64,000 nucleotides of DNA from contig OX457024.1 of assembly GCA_949752745.1 (NCBI GenBank), positions 49,311,347-49,375,346 of the forward strand, written 5' to 3'. A model generated the notes under the pieces. The model made no database searches. It was not told the DNA's origin and worked only from the letters and a program-made list of their open reading frames with translations. This stretch comes from Protula sp. h YS-2021. Lineage: Eukaryota; Annelida; Polychaeta; Sabellida; Serpulidae. A program made the position numbers and the translations under genes. Of the stretch, positions 54,319 through 64,000 are shown in pieces (the first letter of the stretch is position 1; every line of letters begins with the position of its first letter).

Positions 54319-55161
54319 ATGGAATGCCATTTTAACATTTAATGCTTATTTTTGATATCAAAATATATTTAGAGATATCAATAAATCAATTTAGATCTCA
54401 TTAATTGATATTTTGCTACCAATAATTGAATTTTAGATGGCAAAAATTTATTTTTGAGATCAAAAAATCAATTTTACAAACCTAAAAAATCTTACGGGAG
54501 ACGCACATTCACATAAAATATAAGGAATCGTCAATTAAATTTTGGAGATGAAAATTTGAATTATTAAGATCAATTATAACAACATAATTTTTGACCTCAA
54601 GAATTGCTTCTTTTTTGTGCAGTAAAAAATTAAAATAAAGATTCTGTATACAAGGACAGCCATTATTTATTTACAGATGTGCGTTTCTAAATTTTTTATT
54701 TTAAAAAATAGACTGATATTTTGATATCAAGAATCAGTTTTTGAGATAAAAAAAATCGTTTGCAGATTTCAAAATACAAATTAAAAATGTATCAGTCTGA
54801 AATAATGATATCTGAAATAAATTCTTGATATCAATATATAGAAAATCAATTAGTGAGCTCAAAATTAATATTTTGCTCTCAAATATTTCATTTTTGCTAT
54901 CAAGAATTGAATTTTTGATCTCAAAAAATCAATTTTAGATATCATTAAATCATTTTTGATATCAATAAATATTTCTTGATATCTCTAAATATTTATTGCT
55001 ATCAAAATTATTTTTTGAGATCAAGAATACATTTAGAGATATCAAGAATGCAATTACAGATAGCAAAAATGAATTCTTGATATCAAAAAATAAATTTTTG
55101 AGATCAAAAATTAATTCTTGATATCAATCATTCACTAATAAATGTGAAAACGGCATTCCAT
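54319..55161. mobile_element. AT-rich foldback element, copy 2, beside gene 3
   Basis: 843 bp with TIR atggaatgcc(a/g)tttt and an exact 8-bp TSD, ACATTGGT (54311-54318 and 55162-55169). The body is made of iterated ttttgagatcaaaa / gatatcaagaat phrases. It ends 74 bp before the gene 3 ATG. The 8-bp TSD fits hAT-like insertion; no transposase is present. Confidence 0.82.
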
Positions 55162-55235
55162 ACATTGGTGCTTATAGCCACTGCCATGTGTAACCAATCA
55201 GCACCAACTTAACAAAATATAAACAAAAACAAAAA

Positions 55236-55363
55236 ATGGCACATGGAAGTAAAAAATACAACAAACGCAGTAGGAAAGCTGGTTCAAGCAAGTTTTACCA
55301 CAGTTCAAAGAGACGAAAACTACAGTTAAACAATAAATCAAAAAGATCATCTTCTGGTCACAG
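55236..55363 (+). CDS. gene 3 exon 1: basic N terminus
   Basis: 128 nt from ATG to donor CACAG|gtaaag. The product is 42 residues rich in Lys, Arg and Ser, suggesting nucleic-acid binding or nucleolar targeting. A foldback element (54319-55161) ends 74 bp upstream, so the promoter or 5' UTR must lie in or beside it. Confidence 0.7.
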
Positions 55364-58300
55364 GTAAAGCAAAATATATGCTTTTTTATGAAAGAAACCG
55401 TATTATCGCCAACACGCTCCCAGAGTCTCAGAGCTCTGATTTAACTTCGTACAAGAACCAGACCGTATAATGGGACGGATGGTAGAATGCGACATTTGAC
55501 GCAGATAGGCTAAGACCTGCTTTACTCATTTTACTAATGGTAATCCTTAGAACCACATAATTGAGAAAGTTTATCTCATCATATTGTAACATACCAGTAA
55601 CCGAGGACCGTTCGCCACTTTCAATGGTTTTTGCGCAGTAACTCTCGTGTTTTGGACGCGATCCGAATATGCTTTGTATGTAGCAAATACAGAATTTTAC
55701 ACAAGTTTTCTGTTATGCGCCAAGTAAAATGTCAGGATTTACGAAAATGCCAGGCCGGTGAATTTTTTTTCGGGCAGGATTTTCGAGCTGTAACTCGCCA
55801 CTTTCTTCTATCATCCCGAAATATAAATTTTAAGTGCAAACTGTAAGACTATCAACTCGCTTTTCAAAATGACTGCTAAGAACTATAAGGATTACATATG
55901 AGCACAAACCTGACTTCGTATGTGTAACTGACAGTTTGCGTATAACAGCTCAGTATTTAGTCCTAGATGACTCTTGCCGTCTTCCTATGACAGCAAGAGT
56001 CATAGTTCCTGTAATAGGAAATGTCATTGATGTCAATTTTCAAATCTCGGCGCACGACTGGGGCCAACGGCGTTATTTTAGAAAGGGTGCATCACATAAA
56101 TGGCCCAATTATAAATTATGGCGCATAAGTTTTATGGTCAGATAACCATTTTTTACTGAGAAAAATATGTGTTTTCTTGAGATCAGGATATCGAATCCCT
56201 AATTATCGCTCACAACAACAGTGAATCCACAATTGCAAAACCACGCTTTTCTCTTGTTTGGGAGTTTCGCGGTGGTCGAAAATAATGCGCCAGGGTACTT
56301 CTCAGTGTGCTTTTAAAGAAAACGCCTACCAGTTCGAGCCTCGGTGTCCTTGAACGTGCGCCGAAAGATCAAGAGCCTCGAAAATTGAGATCAATGGCCA
56401 TTTCTATTGTAGGAACTGTGACCCTTTCTGACCTAGGAAGACAGAAAGGGTCCACTGGGACTACTCAGTATTTTACATATATCGAGAACCAGTGGCAGTT
56501 GCCGAGAGATTCGGCAAAAAATATCATTTCCGGGATAATTGTTAGGCCCCAACCCTTCGGATTGGGACCTATAGGTTTGGGGTGTCCGTCTGTCTGTCCG
56601 TCAGTCCTGCCGTCCGTCTGTCCGTCATCGCTTTATACCCCTATGAATTTGGGGGCGGTTGGGGCCTGCGTGTGTTTCACAAATACTTACTTGTTGTTTT
56701 CGGGAGGTGGCGACGCTACAGGCACGGGCGGGTTTAATCTAGGTTACTGGTAAAATTAAGAGTATCATTTGCTGTTTAAGGGAAAAGTTAATAAAATTAG
56801 CCAGATTGATCAGCTGTTTTTTTTGTTGACGCCACCACCTTGGTTCTGTGACATCGTTTGTATCGCTGTTGGTAATTGGTTCACGTGCAGACCGTCGCCA
56901 TGTTTGTTCTGCGACATCGTTTGTAACGCTGTTGGTGATTGGTTAACGTTCAGTATAAATTGAGGGATATTTCCCTAAAATCATAAAAAATCCATAATTT
57001 TGTCCCAATTACTGTCTATTCCTTATATATCACTGTGTTAGAGCTACGAAGGTTTACATTATGCCGCTATTAGGTGTCACTTCCATGTGAGGCACGAATC
57101 CTGCACACCAGTCCCCATTTTTCATATATTTATAGAAATTTGATGCGCTATATACCCTTTTTGTAAAACGGGCACAATTTTTTATGGGCTTTATATCTTC
57201 TTTTTTTTCATTAAAGTGCAGAAAAGTTAGCTTCCGCACTTACCTGTCAAATGTTTATTTACATTTCGGCCTTTAAAAGTCAAGTGACCAAAAATTTAAA
57301 CAAAATGTTATCAGTTTTCTGTAAAATGTGTACTCACATAATTGATAGATGCAGAATCAGGCATGTACACCTACAGTAGACAAACTCGAGATTGTCAGTC
57401 AAAGGATAGAAACAATCTGACATCTTATAATATTGTACCCAGGTATATATATATCCGCCAACTTCGGGTGGAAATTTCGGGTCTGCTAGATCATGTAGTT
57501 CTGCATTTTTTTCTCATTTTTTCGGAAGGGGGGGGGGGGGAGGCGTTGAGTTCAAGTGTTGTATGTAAGATTTCTCAGCCCCTGAACATCGAAGAAAGTT
57601 CAAACTTGATTGAATTATTGCTTGGTAGGGTCTGAAACATTCGCTAAAATGTTATCGCGAGTGGAGTGGCGCATGACATCACGTAAAATATGTAGATATT
57701 TTGAACAAGATGTATATCCCTTGGGTGGGTCGGACGGCTGTTTCAACTTTTGTCGCACGTAATGAATTTAAGAAAGGCGTCATTTCGCAAAAATATGTAT
57801 GTTGTGAAGCAAAACCTCTTGAGACCGGAAAGTCGCATCGACTTCAAACTTGGTATAGTTGTTCCTCGGATAAGTCGCGCAGTTTTTTTTTTAGGCCCCA
57901 ACCCTACAGGTTTGAAAGGTCTCGACTTGTAGATGTGCCTTTTGGCCAAATTCGATCACGTGATCGTGGCCAAATTGGCCAAAAACGCAAAAAATCGACT
58001 TGTGTTTGTACAGGCGATATCTCGAGAACGCAGAGGCCTAGAGACTTGATGTTGGGCTCATTTGAAAGGTCTCGACTTGTAGATGTGCCTTTTGGCCATT
58101 TTGGCCAAATTCGATCACGTGATCTTGGCCAAATTGGCCAAAAACGCAAAAAATCGACTTGTGTTTGTACAGGCGATATCTCGTAAACGCAGAGGCCTAG
58201 AGACTTGATGTTGGGCTCATTTGAAAGGTCTCGACTTCTATATGTGCCTTTTGGCCATTTTGTCCAAATTCGATCACAGGCGTGTTTGTACAGGCGATAT

Positions 58301-60615
58301 CTCGAGAACGCAGAGGCCTAGAGACTTGATGTTAGGCTCATTTGAAAGATCTCGTGTTGTAGATGTGCCTTTTGGTCATTTTGGCCGAATTTGATCACGT
58401 GATCTTGACCAAATTGGCCAAAAACGCAAAAAATCGACTTGTGTTTGTACAGGCGATATCTCGAGAACGCAGAGGCCTAGAGACTTGATGTTGGGCTCAT
58501 TTGAAAGGTCTCGACTTGTAGATGTGCCTTTAGGCCATTTTGGCCAAATTCGGTCACGTGATCTGCTAAATTTTGGGTGTAAAAAAAGATTTTCCGCCAG
58601 CCAGTATCATTGTTATTCAAAGTTTTTGAGCAGAAGTAGGACATTTATTTTTCTTGGCCTAAACTGGCCAACAGGCTCAAAACCATAGACGACCCCATAC
58701 AATTTTGGGGGCGTTGGGGCCTGTTAGTGTTCACTGAATACTTGTTAACATTAAACTCGTATAGAAAACTAGACCGTTTCGCTACCAAGTAGCGAAAATT
58801 ACACTTGGGGACCACAAAAAATACGATTCCGAACTCTTAACATTCAGAATTGACCATGGTCAAGGTCAACGAGATACCTCTTACATAACGTCTTGTAGGC
58901 CCAAAGGATCGAAATTAAGTTCAAATGCGCTCTATCTCTAACCGTTTTCGAGATAACGGTCAACTTCCGGTTTTTCACCATGACCGAAAAGGTCAAGGTC
59001 ACCGAGGTGCCTCTTAAATATTGGTCTTTAAATATTGGTCTTTTATGTCCAAAGAGACGGAAATAAGCTCAAAATCCAGGGTCTCAAACTGTTTTTGAGA
59101 TAATGATTCAATCGTTCGCTAAGGGGAAGGTAAAAAATTGCGAATTTCACGACGTCTCATCACCCTCGGCGAGCCAAATTTCATCTCCCGACGCCAAATA
59201 GCTTAAACTAAAAGCATTTATAAAACACAGCTATATATATAGATCTAAAACCAGTCATAGGGAGACCATGCCTTTAATATAGCACTTAGGGAGACCATTT
59301 GTATATTTTTTACCTTTGAGTTTAGAAAGACAAAAATTACCAAAAAATGTTCCTATACGTTGTAGATAATGGGCGTGATTTTTTGTTCTTGTCATATTAA
59401 GTAGCAAAAAATAAACAAAAAAGTTGGTCTACGTATTTTTTCTAGATTTTCCTTGGCACTTTAGGCGACCTGGCTAAAACCACGGAATTTCCCGGGTCTC
59501 CGTAAGTGTATGGTTTAATGCTCTGTATATTTTGTCTCCCAAAGTAGCATATTTAGCTACTAGTTGGGTGTTTTTGAAGATTTATTTTAAACCTATGTTT
59601 ATTATTATTGTTATTTGTTATGTATATGCATTGTGTATAAGTTATACGCATGTACGACAGCCTTGAGAGATGACACTATGCACATATTACCAATGACTGT
59701 GCCATTTAGTTCTACTTAGCATGCAAATATGTGCAAGATGCTTCATGTTTCTGGTTAAAATATTGTTACGTGACATTTAAACTCTGTAACATTACTTAGG
59801 AAAGAAAAGAATTGAAGTGGTAATTAATGATAAACAAAATGTCTCTTCAAGTTGTATATATGGTCGCCTTAAGTCGGTTTATACACCCAGAAATATACAA
59901 CCAGCAATAAGGAGACCATATAGTTTTCATGAATATGTGCAAGATTTTTATATTATAAAGACAAAAAACTGCTAAATGTTATTTTAAATTCCTTAGAAAT
60001 CATTTTGGCAGGCAAAAAATGGCCTTTGAAGTGTTTTGTATAAGTGTGAAGCATAGTCCCCTTAAGTCGGTTTACACACTATATATATATATAAAGTAGG
60101 GATACGTTTCATTACGTCATAATGTTTATAACGTCATAATGCATCTTGCTCTCAAGTCTTCGTTTCTTTGAAAAAATGCCTGTTTACAGTGCTAAATTAT
60201 CCTTTTCTTCAATTTCGTGCTAAACCATGTAGAAGCATGTTGAGCAGTTAAGGAAAAAAATACTGGTTGCTATAATATTTTTAAATTCATAATATATAGC
60301 GGATCTTAAATAAAAATGGCAGTTTTCCCCGGTCTCCTTAAAGCTGATTTTTTGGCACTAATGTTTATACAAGGTATAAAGTTTAGGATCAAATTGAAAG
60401 CTTGTTATCAAGTTTCAACACACAAATTTAATTTTAAACCAAAGTATGTTATATTCGCTATGCCATAAAATCATTCGTTTTTTGTTTGCTGAGTAGTTTC
60501 GTAACGTTTAAACACGGTAAGAATTAAGGAGACCTACTTTTGGTCTCCCTAAATTTTTGGTCTCCCTAATACTGGTTTTTTAGCAAAAACGGTCCCCGTA
60601 TTGCTGGAGGTACAC

Positions 60616-60686
<71 letters not shown>

Positions 60687-63534
60687 TACATATGTATATA
60701 TATATATATATATACTCTTTGGCAAATGGGGAAAACTGAAACGTTGCAGTTAGCATGCACACACATGGTATGTTATAAGGCTTTAGAGCAAAAAAGGGAA
60801 TTATATTGAAGCACTTTACGGAATCGTACGAATTCAATAAATTAAGGAATTGAAAATCACCAAGTGTAATTACGAAAGATGTATGACGTCATCTTGGCTG
60901 AAAGGGTTAGAGTTACGTTTACAGTAGTACCTGCTTTAGATGGTCGGGGAAAGGAGGGGGTGACGGTTGGTAAAATAAAAAGAAGTCACCAAAGAAGTAG
61001 AAAATTGGTGATGTAGCGAGCACCTTCCAGACCCGGAGAAACAAGACTGGTAAAACCTATTTCCAACGACCACCTTCAAGACCCGGATAAAAAGACGCAA
61101 AGTAAAACCTGTTTGTCGTGACCATTTCCAGACTCGGATAAAAAGACATACGGTAAAACCTGCCTCTCTGGACCAACTTCCAGACCCGTATAAAAATATA
61201 ACGTATAGCAAAGCTGATGCAGTGGCCAACTTTCAAACCCGGTGTTGCGTGCAAACAAGCACCCCCCCCCCCAATTTAAAGCCCCCCCTTCTCTATATAA
61301 GTTTATGCGGGGTTGTAATCCCCAAAGGGGTAAGTGGGGCTTGTTTGCACGGACTTGTGTAAACGAATATTTGCGAGAATATTAGACTAGAGAGCATAAA
61401 AACAGAAGGTTACACACCACACCAAACAGTAATGAAGAATGTCTTTCTGCTGCTTTTTTAGCCGATGGGTATATACGAAGATGAGGCATATGTCATGGGG
61501 GTAACTACACTCAGGGTATAGACTCTTACCGTAACGTTGGGGAAAAGAGTCAGAGTTGCGTTTAGAGGCGCGCCAACATCAGGTGGATGGGGAGATGGGG
61601 AGGGGGTGACAATTTGGAAAAAAATATCACCAGTGTAATAGGGTATTGATGATGTGGCAACTCCTTTGCAGATCCAGATAAAAAAGACTGTTAAAATATA
61701 TTTGTAACGACCATCTTCAAGACACTTATAAAATGACCTAAAGTAAAACCTGTTTGTAGTGACCACCTTCAGGATTCGGACAAAGAAGTACGTTAAAACC
61801 TGTCGGTCGCGGCTACCTTCCAGACCGCACTACTGTAGTGATCAACTTCTGGACCTGGATAAAAAGGACTTCAGTAAAACCTGTTTTAGTGGCCACCTTC
61901 AAGACCCCCTCCAAAAAAAAAAAAAAAAAAAAAAAACTAAATAAAATAAATAAATGCGTACAGTAAAACCTGTTCGTAGTGAGTCACCACCATCTGGACC
62001 CGGATAAAAAGACGCAGAGTAAAACCTGTTTTAGTGACCAGTTTGCTGATGCGGACGAAAAGGCAAACCGTAAACTTGTCTGCAGAGACCACCTTTCAGA
62101 CTCAAATAAAACACCTGTGCCTGAGCATGTATATAAAAAAAGGATTGACATACCGGCAAGTCAAGTTACGTAACCAGACATCCCTCCCCCCCTCTTCACC
62201 TTCAGAACTGGGATGAAGGTGACAACCTAGGCATGTGAGATGTATTTAGTCAGATACATTTATATAAGGAAACAGTCTTCTAATTCTGAAAATATTAAAA
62301 ACTGTTCAAATAAAACTTTGTGAAAGGGCTGTCGAGGGAAACATTTGTTTTTGTTTAAAAAAAAAAGACAACGGTTGGCTAGTAAAAGTGTTTGCAAAAT
62401 CGGTAGATTAACCGCAGTTAATCGGGCGGAATTTACGGTCTGCGATCTTCATGCCCTGTATCTTCGTAATAAAACAGCTTTCCTCTTCCTTCCTTCCACT
62501 TTCAACATCCCTGTATACTTTCTTTAAATTGTTTTCAGAAGCCAAGAAGAGACACTTCCCACGCCACCACAGGACTCAGTTCCCATACAGGTGGGTAAAT
62601 TCATGTTTTATACCCAAAAGTTGAGGCGAGTGAATAAGGCAATAACTCTGTGACTGGTCACGCTTGGGTAGGTACCAAATGCGCTTGCCGACAACAAATT
62701 GAACTGCACTTCACCGCAGGCTAACAACTTATGTTATAACCCCAATTATGAGAAAAAAATTGAAGGCTGTGTCTAGCTGTGTGTCCCATTTTGTAGTGTT
62801 TGACAGTGTAAGCATGTTCTCGGAAACTGTTTCACCTAGGGGGTTCGAGTACGCTAAATCATAGCATATACGTTAATACACTCTGTATAAAGTGCGCAAT
62901 GAGCCTAAAATGGACGAGTGGGGAACGCTTTCCGGATGAATGTCCTATCAACGGCCCGACTGTCACCTTGATTGTTTTCCGGATGAGACCTAAGATATAA
63001 TCTGTAATGTGCTGTACATTGACCCTTTTTAACTGCCCCCATTCCCTTCAATTTCTTCCTTTAAAGCCATGATCAGAAAGTAAAACGGCATGTTGTGGGC
63101 GACGGCATATGATCCACAGAGACAGTAAAGTAAAAGTAAAAACAAATAATCTGCTGAAAAAACGAAACACGGGTCTTGGGCCTCTTTATTCGCAATTTAA
63201 CAGAAGTCGTCAACTTCGTCGGAGAGTGATGCAGAAGAAGTGGAGAGTGTGGGCGCGTACCAGCAGCTGCTAGCCTCCGTGCTGCCGGACAAAGACGCCC
63301 AGGCACCCGTCAGCGACGACGACAGCGGTGAGGACGACGACAGCAATAACGAGGAGGGAAGTGACGGTGACAGTGCTGGCGCCGACAGCTCCGATGACGA
63401 CCAAGGCGACGACAACGGCGGGGACAGGGACAACGACAGCAGTAACGAGGAGGGCAGTGACGGTGACAGTGGTGGCGCCGACAGCTCCGGTGACGACCAA
63501 GGCGACGAGAGTGGCGCTGAATCTGTGGAAGAAG
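55236..63534 (+). CDS. 5' end of a gene, candidate UTP25/DEF nucleolar rRNA-processing factor
   Basis: Three exons join in frame: 55236-55363, 62539-62590 and 63204-63534; the gene continues past the window. The 170 residues seen start M-A-H-G-S-K-K-Y, with about 40 very basic residues (K, R, S), then [10 protein letters not shown], then a serine/acidic stretch leading into [15 protein letters not shown] and a long run of D, E, S, G and N. A basic start, an acidic serine stretch and a V-x-x-Y-x-x-L-L-x-x-L motif in this order is how UTP25 (DEF/DIEXF), a nucleolar small-subunit processome protein, begins in animals. The helicase-like core that would prove it lies outside. The acidic part contains two near repeats of N-E-E-G-S-D-G-D-S. 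Other acidic nucleolar proteins remain possible. Confidence 0.55.
55364..57889. other. first intron of gene 3, proximal part
   Basis: Except for the element at 56545 and a duplicated gcgacatcgtttgtaacgct-like motif near 56850 and 56920, no features were seen. Confidence 0.5.
56545..56698. mobile_element. short element with aggccccaacc ends
   Basis: About 150 bp with the same termini as 57890-58745 (taggccccaaccc and ggttggggcctg) and iterated gtctgtccgtc/gtc phrases inside. Confidence 0.62.
57890..58745. mobile_element. element with aggccccaacc ends and an internal satellite
   Basis: Starts ttaggccccaaccct and ends near ggcgttggggcctgttag. It contains about five units of 120-163 bp with cgacttgtagatgtgcc and caggcgatatctcgagaac. 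A short relative lies at 56545-56698. The open frames across it are satellite read-through. Confidence 0.68.
58769..59210 (-). mobile_element. helentron-like element family 1, short copy 3
   Basis: Minus orientation, 3' hairpin ttcgctacttggtagcgaa then CTAG at 58769-58772 followed by TTTT. Fewer internal units than the other copies, with the same gatgaaatttggc motif at the far end. Confidence 0.65.
59246..60582. mobile_element. element with aaaccagt..agggagacc terminal repeats
   Basis: About 1.34 kb; left end taaaaccagtcatagggaga and right end the complement (tctccctaatactggttttt). Phrases ggtctcc.taa and aagtcggttta.aca recur through it. No coding potential seen. Confidence 0.65.
60620..60715. 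repeat. TA microsatellite
   Basis: About 45 TA units with a few interruptions, next to the element at 59246-60582. Confidence 0.95.
60960..62140. repeat. tandem array of ~50-58 bp units resembling a pogo terminal repeat
   Basis: Units read (c)agtaaaacctgtttgtag, gaccaccttc, agacccggataaaaagac. They occur at about 61010-61240 and again 61660-62140, broken by the hairpin element at 61249. The unit start cagtaaaacct..gaccacctt matches the layout of the pogo-like end cagcggaacctc..gaccacctcc. Confidence 0.75.
61249..61350. mobile_element. ~100-bp hairpin element
   Basis: Ends gtgcaaacaagcacccc and ggggcttgtttgcac are inverted around a C-rich, then G-rich centre. It sits inside the tandem array. 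Confidence 0.6.
62539..62590 (+). CDS. gene 3 exon 2
   Basis: 52 nt, acceptor ttgttttcag and donor ATACAG|gtgggt. The phase-2 join from exon 1 gives [18 protein letters not shown]. It is short, but phases agree on both sides. Confidence 0.62.
63204..63534 (+). CDS. gene 3 exon 3: acidic region
   Basis: 331 nt, acceptor caatttaacag, donor GAAGAAG|gtagg, ends in phase 1. It encodes [13 protein letters not shown] then Y-Q-Q-L-L and about 80 residues dominated by Asp, Ser, Gly and Glu. Local GC content is far higher than in its surroundings. The long minus-strand open frames here are mirror images of this low-complexity code. Confidence 0.8.
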
Positions 63535-64000
63535 GTAGGCGAGCGGAGTGGTCTTGTCACATCAGTGGTGGGCATCAGTCAGTCAGCCCTTTTTCCTTAA
63601 AACTTCTTCATCTGCATTTATAATCGAACTGCTTTCAAATTTTGTGTGAATTTTCATTAGATAGTCTTTTCGTGGAACTGTTTCCTTTTCTTTCTGTCGA
63701 TCTGCAAGAATTGACCAAATGGCGGCACTTTACAAATTTTTGGTTGCCAGTTTCAGTATGCTTTTTCTTCCACAGTTTTGCTCGGATTGCTTTCAGATTT
63801 TGTATGAATATTCCCCAGGTAGTCCTGTTTGGGAAAGAAAAAATTTTGGCGGCATTTGGCAATTCGGTCGGGGCATCCGTGTTCCAACGGACACATTTCT
63901 AGTTCAAAATAGTTCTTGTGTTTTAGTTAGGCTGCTTTCAAGTCAGTGCAATGTCCCAGGATATTCCTGCTGTAACAGACTTGACGGTGATATGGTACTT
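63535..64000. other. gene 3 intron, continues past the window
   Basis: A repeated motif (attgctttcagattttgt and gactttcaaattttgtgtga-like) occurs about 130-150 bp apart; no exon seen. Confidence 0.45.

Noticed and set aside
54319..55161. Scaffold/matrix attachment or origin-like AT-rich region
   Set aside because: The exact TSD and TIRs show an inserted element; AT-richness alone is not evidence of such a function.
57701..58186. 161-codon frame with internal repeats
   Set aside because: Read-through of a tandem satellite whose unit happens to keep the frame open.
63270..63575. 101-codon minus-strand frame opposite the acidic exon
   Set aside because: Mirror of GC-rich low-complexity code; the plus-strand frame has splice sites and a sensible composition.

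Overview
This is an AT-rich metazoan nuclear window with genes split by long introns, GT-AG splice sites and a heavy load of DNA transposons. It has no bacterial features. The repeat content suggests a marine invertebrate, perhaps a mollusc or other lophotrochozoan: helentron-like elements with internal minisatellites, MULE-like foldback elements, pogo/Tigger and Ginger-like pieces, and a Polinton-type PolB remnant. The species cannot be named from sequence alone.

Three split genes can be assembled by hand with consistent splice phases. (1) On the minus strand, exons from 24334 down to 2662 encode a membrane-anchored SPFH/band-7 (prohibitin-like) protein. The 332 residues from the internal Met are solid; two homologous upstream exons add an N-terminal extension of 76 residues plus 8 from the start of the membrane exon, and the first exon was not found. 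(2) On the plus strand, seven exons from 32928 to 40963 encode a diverged SPFH paralogue of 325 aa. The two paralogues lie head to head. (3) On the plus strand, three exons from 55236 to 63534 give the 5' end of a gene with a basic start, an acidic Ser/Asp/Glu tract and a V-x-x-Y-x-x-L-L motif; it is a candidate UTP25/DEF ribosome-biogenesis factor and runs off the window.

Almost everything else is repeat. The introns of gene 1 hold a diverged ~145-bp tandem array (7440-9395), two helentron-like insertions (10.3-11.8 kb), an inverted-repeat element with zinc-finger exons (12.5-16.3 kb) that contains a young Ginger-like element (13.1-14.6 kb), and a nest of elements from 17676 to 22940. That nest is ordered by exact target-site duplications: an outer foldback element with a 9-bp TSD holds a pogo-like element, which holds a third element, which holds a fourth; a fifth and sixth are nested beside them. 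Many elements share one design: their arms are short phrases repeated over and over, often with G or C runs.

The right half holds a decayed PolB/endonuclease VII element (48.2-50.7 kb), two copies of an AT-rich foldback element (one in an SPFH intron, one ending 74 bp before the ATG of gene 3), a ~560-bp foldback element at 52.0-52.6 kb, satellite-bearing elements at 56.5-60.6 kb, and a tandem array (60.96-62.14 kb) whose unit resembles a pogo terminal repeat. Stretches with nothing recognisable are listed as such.
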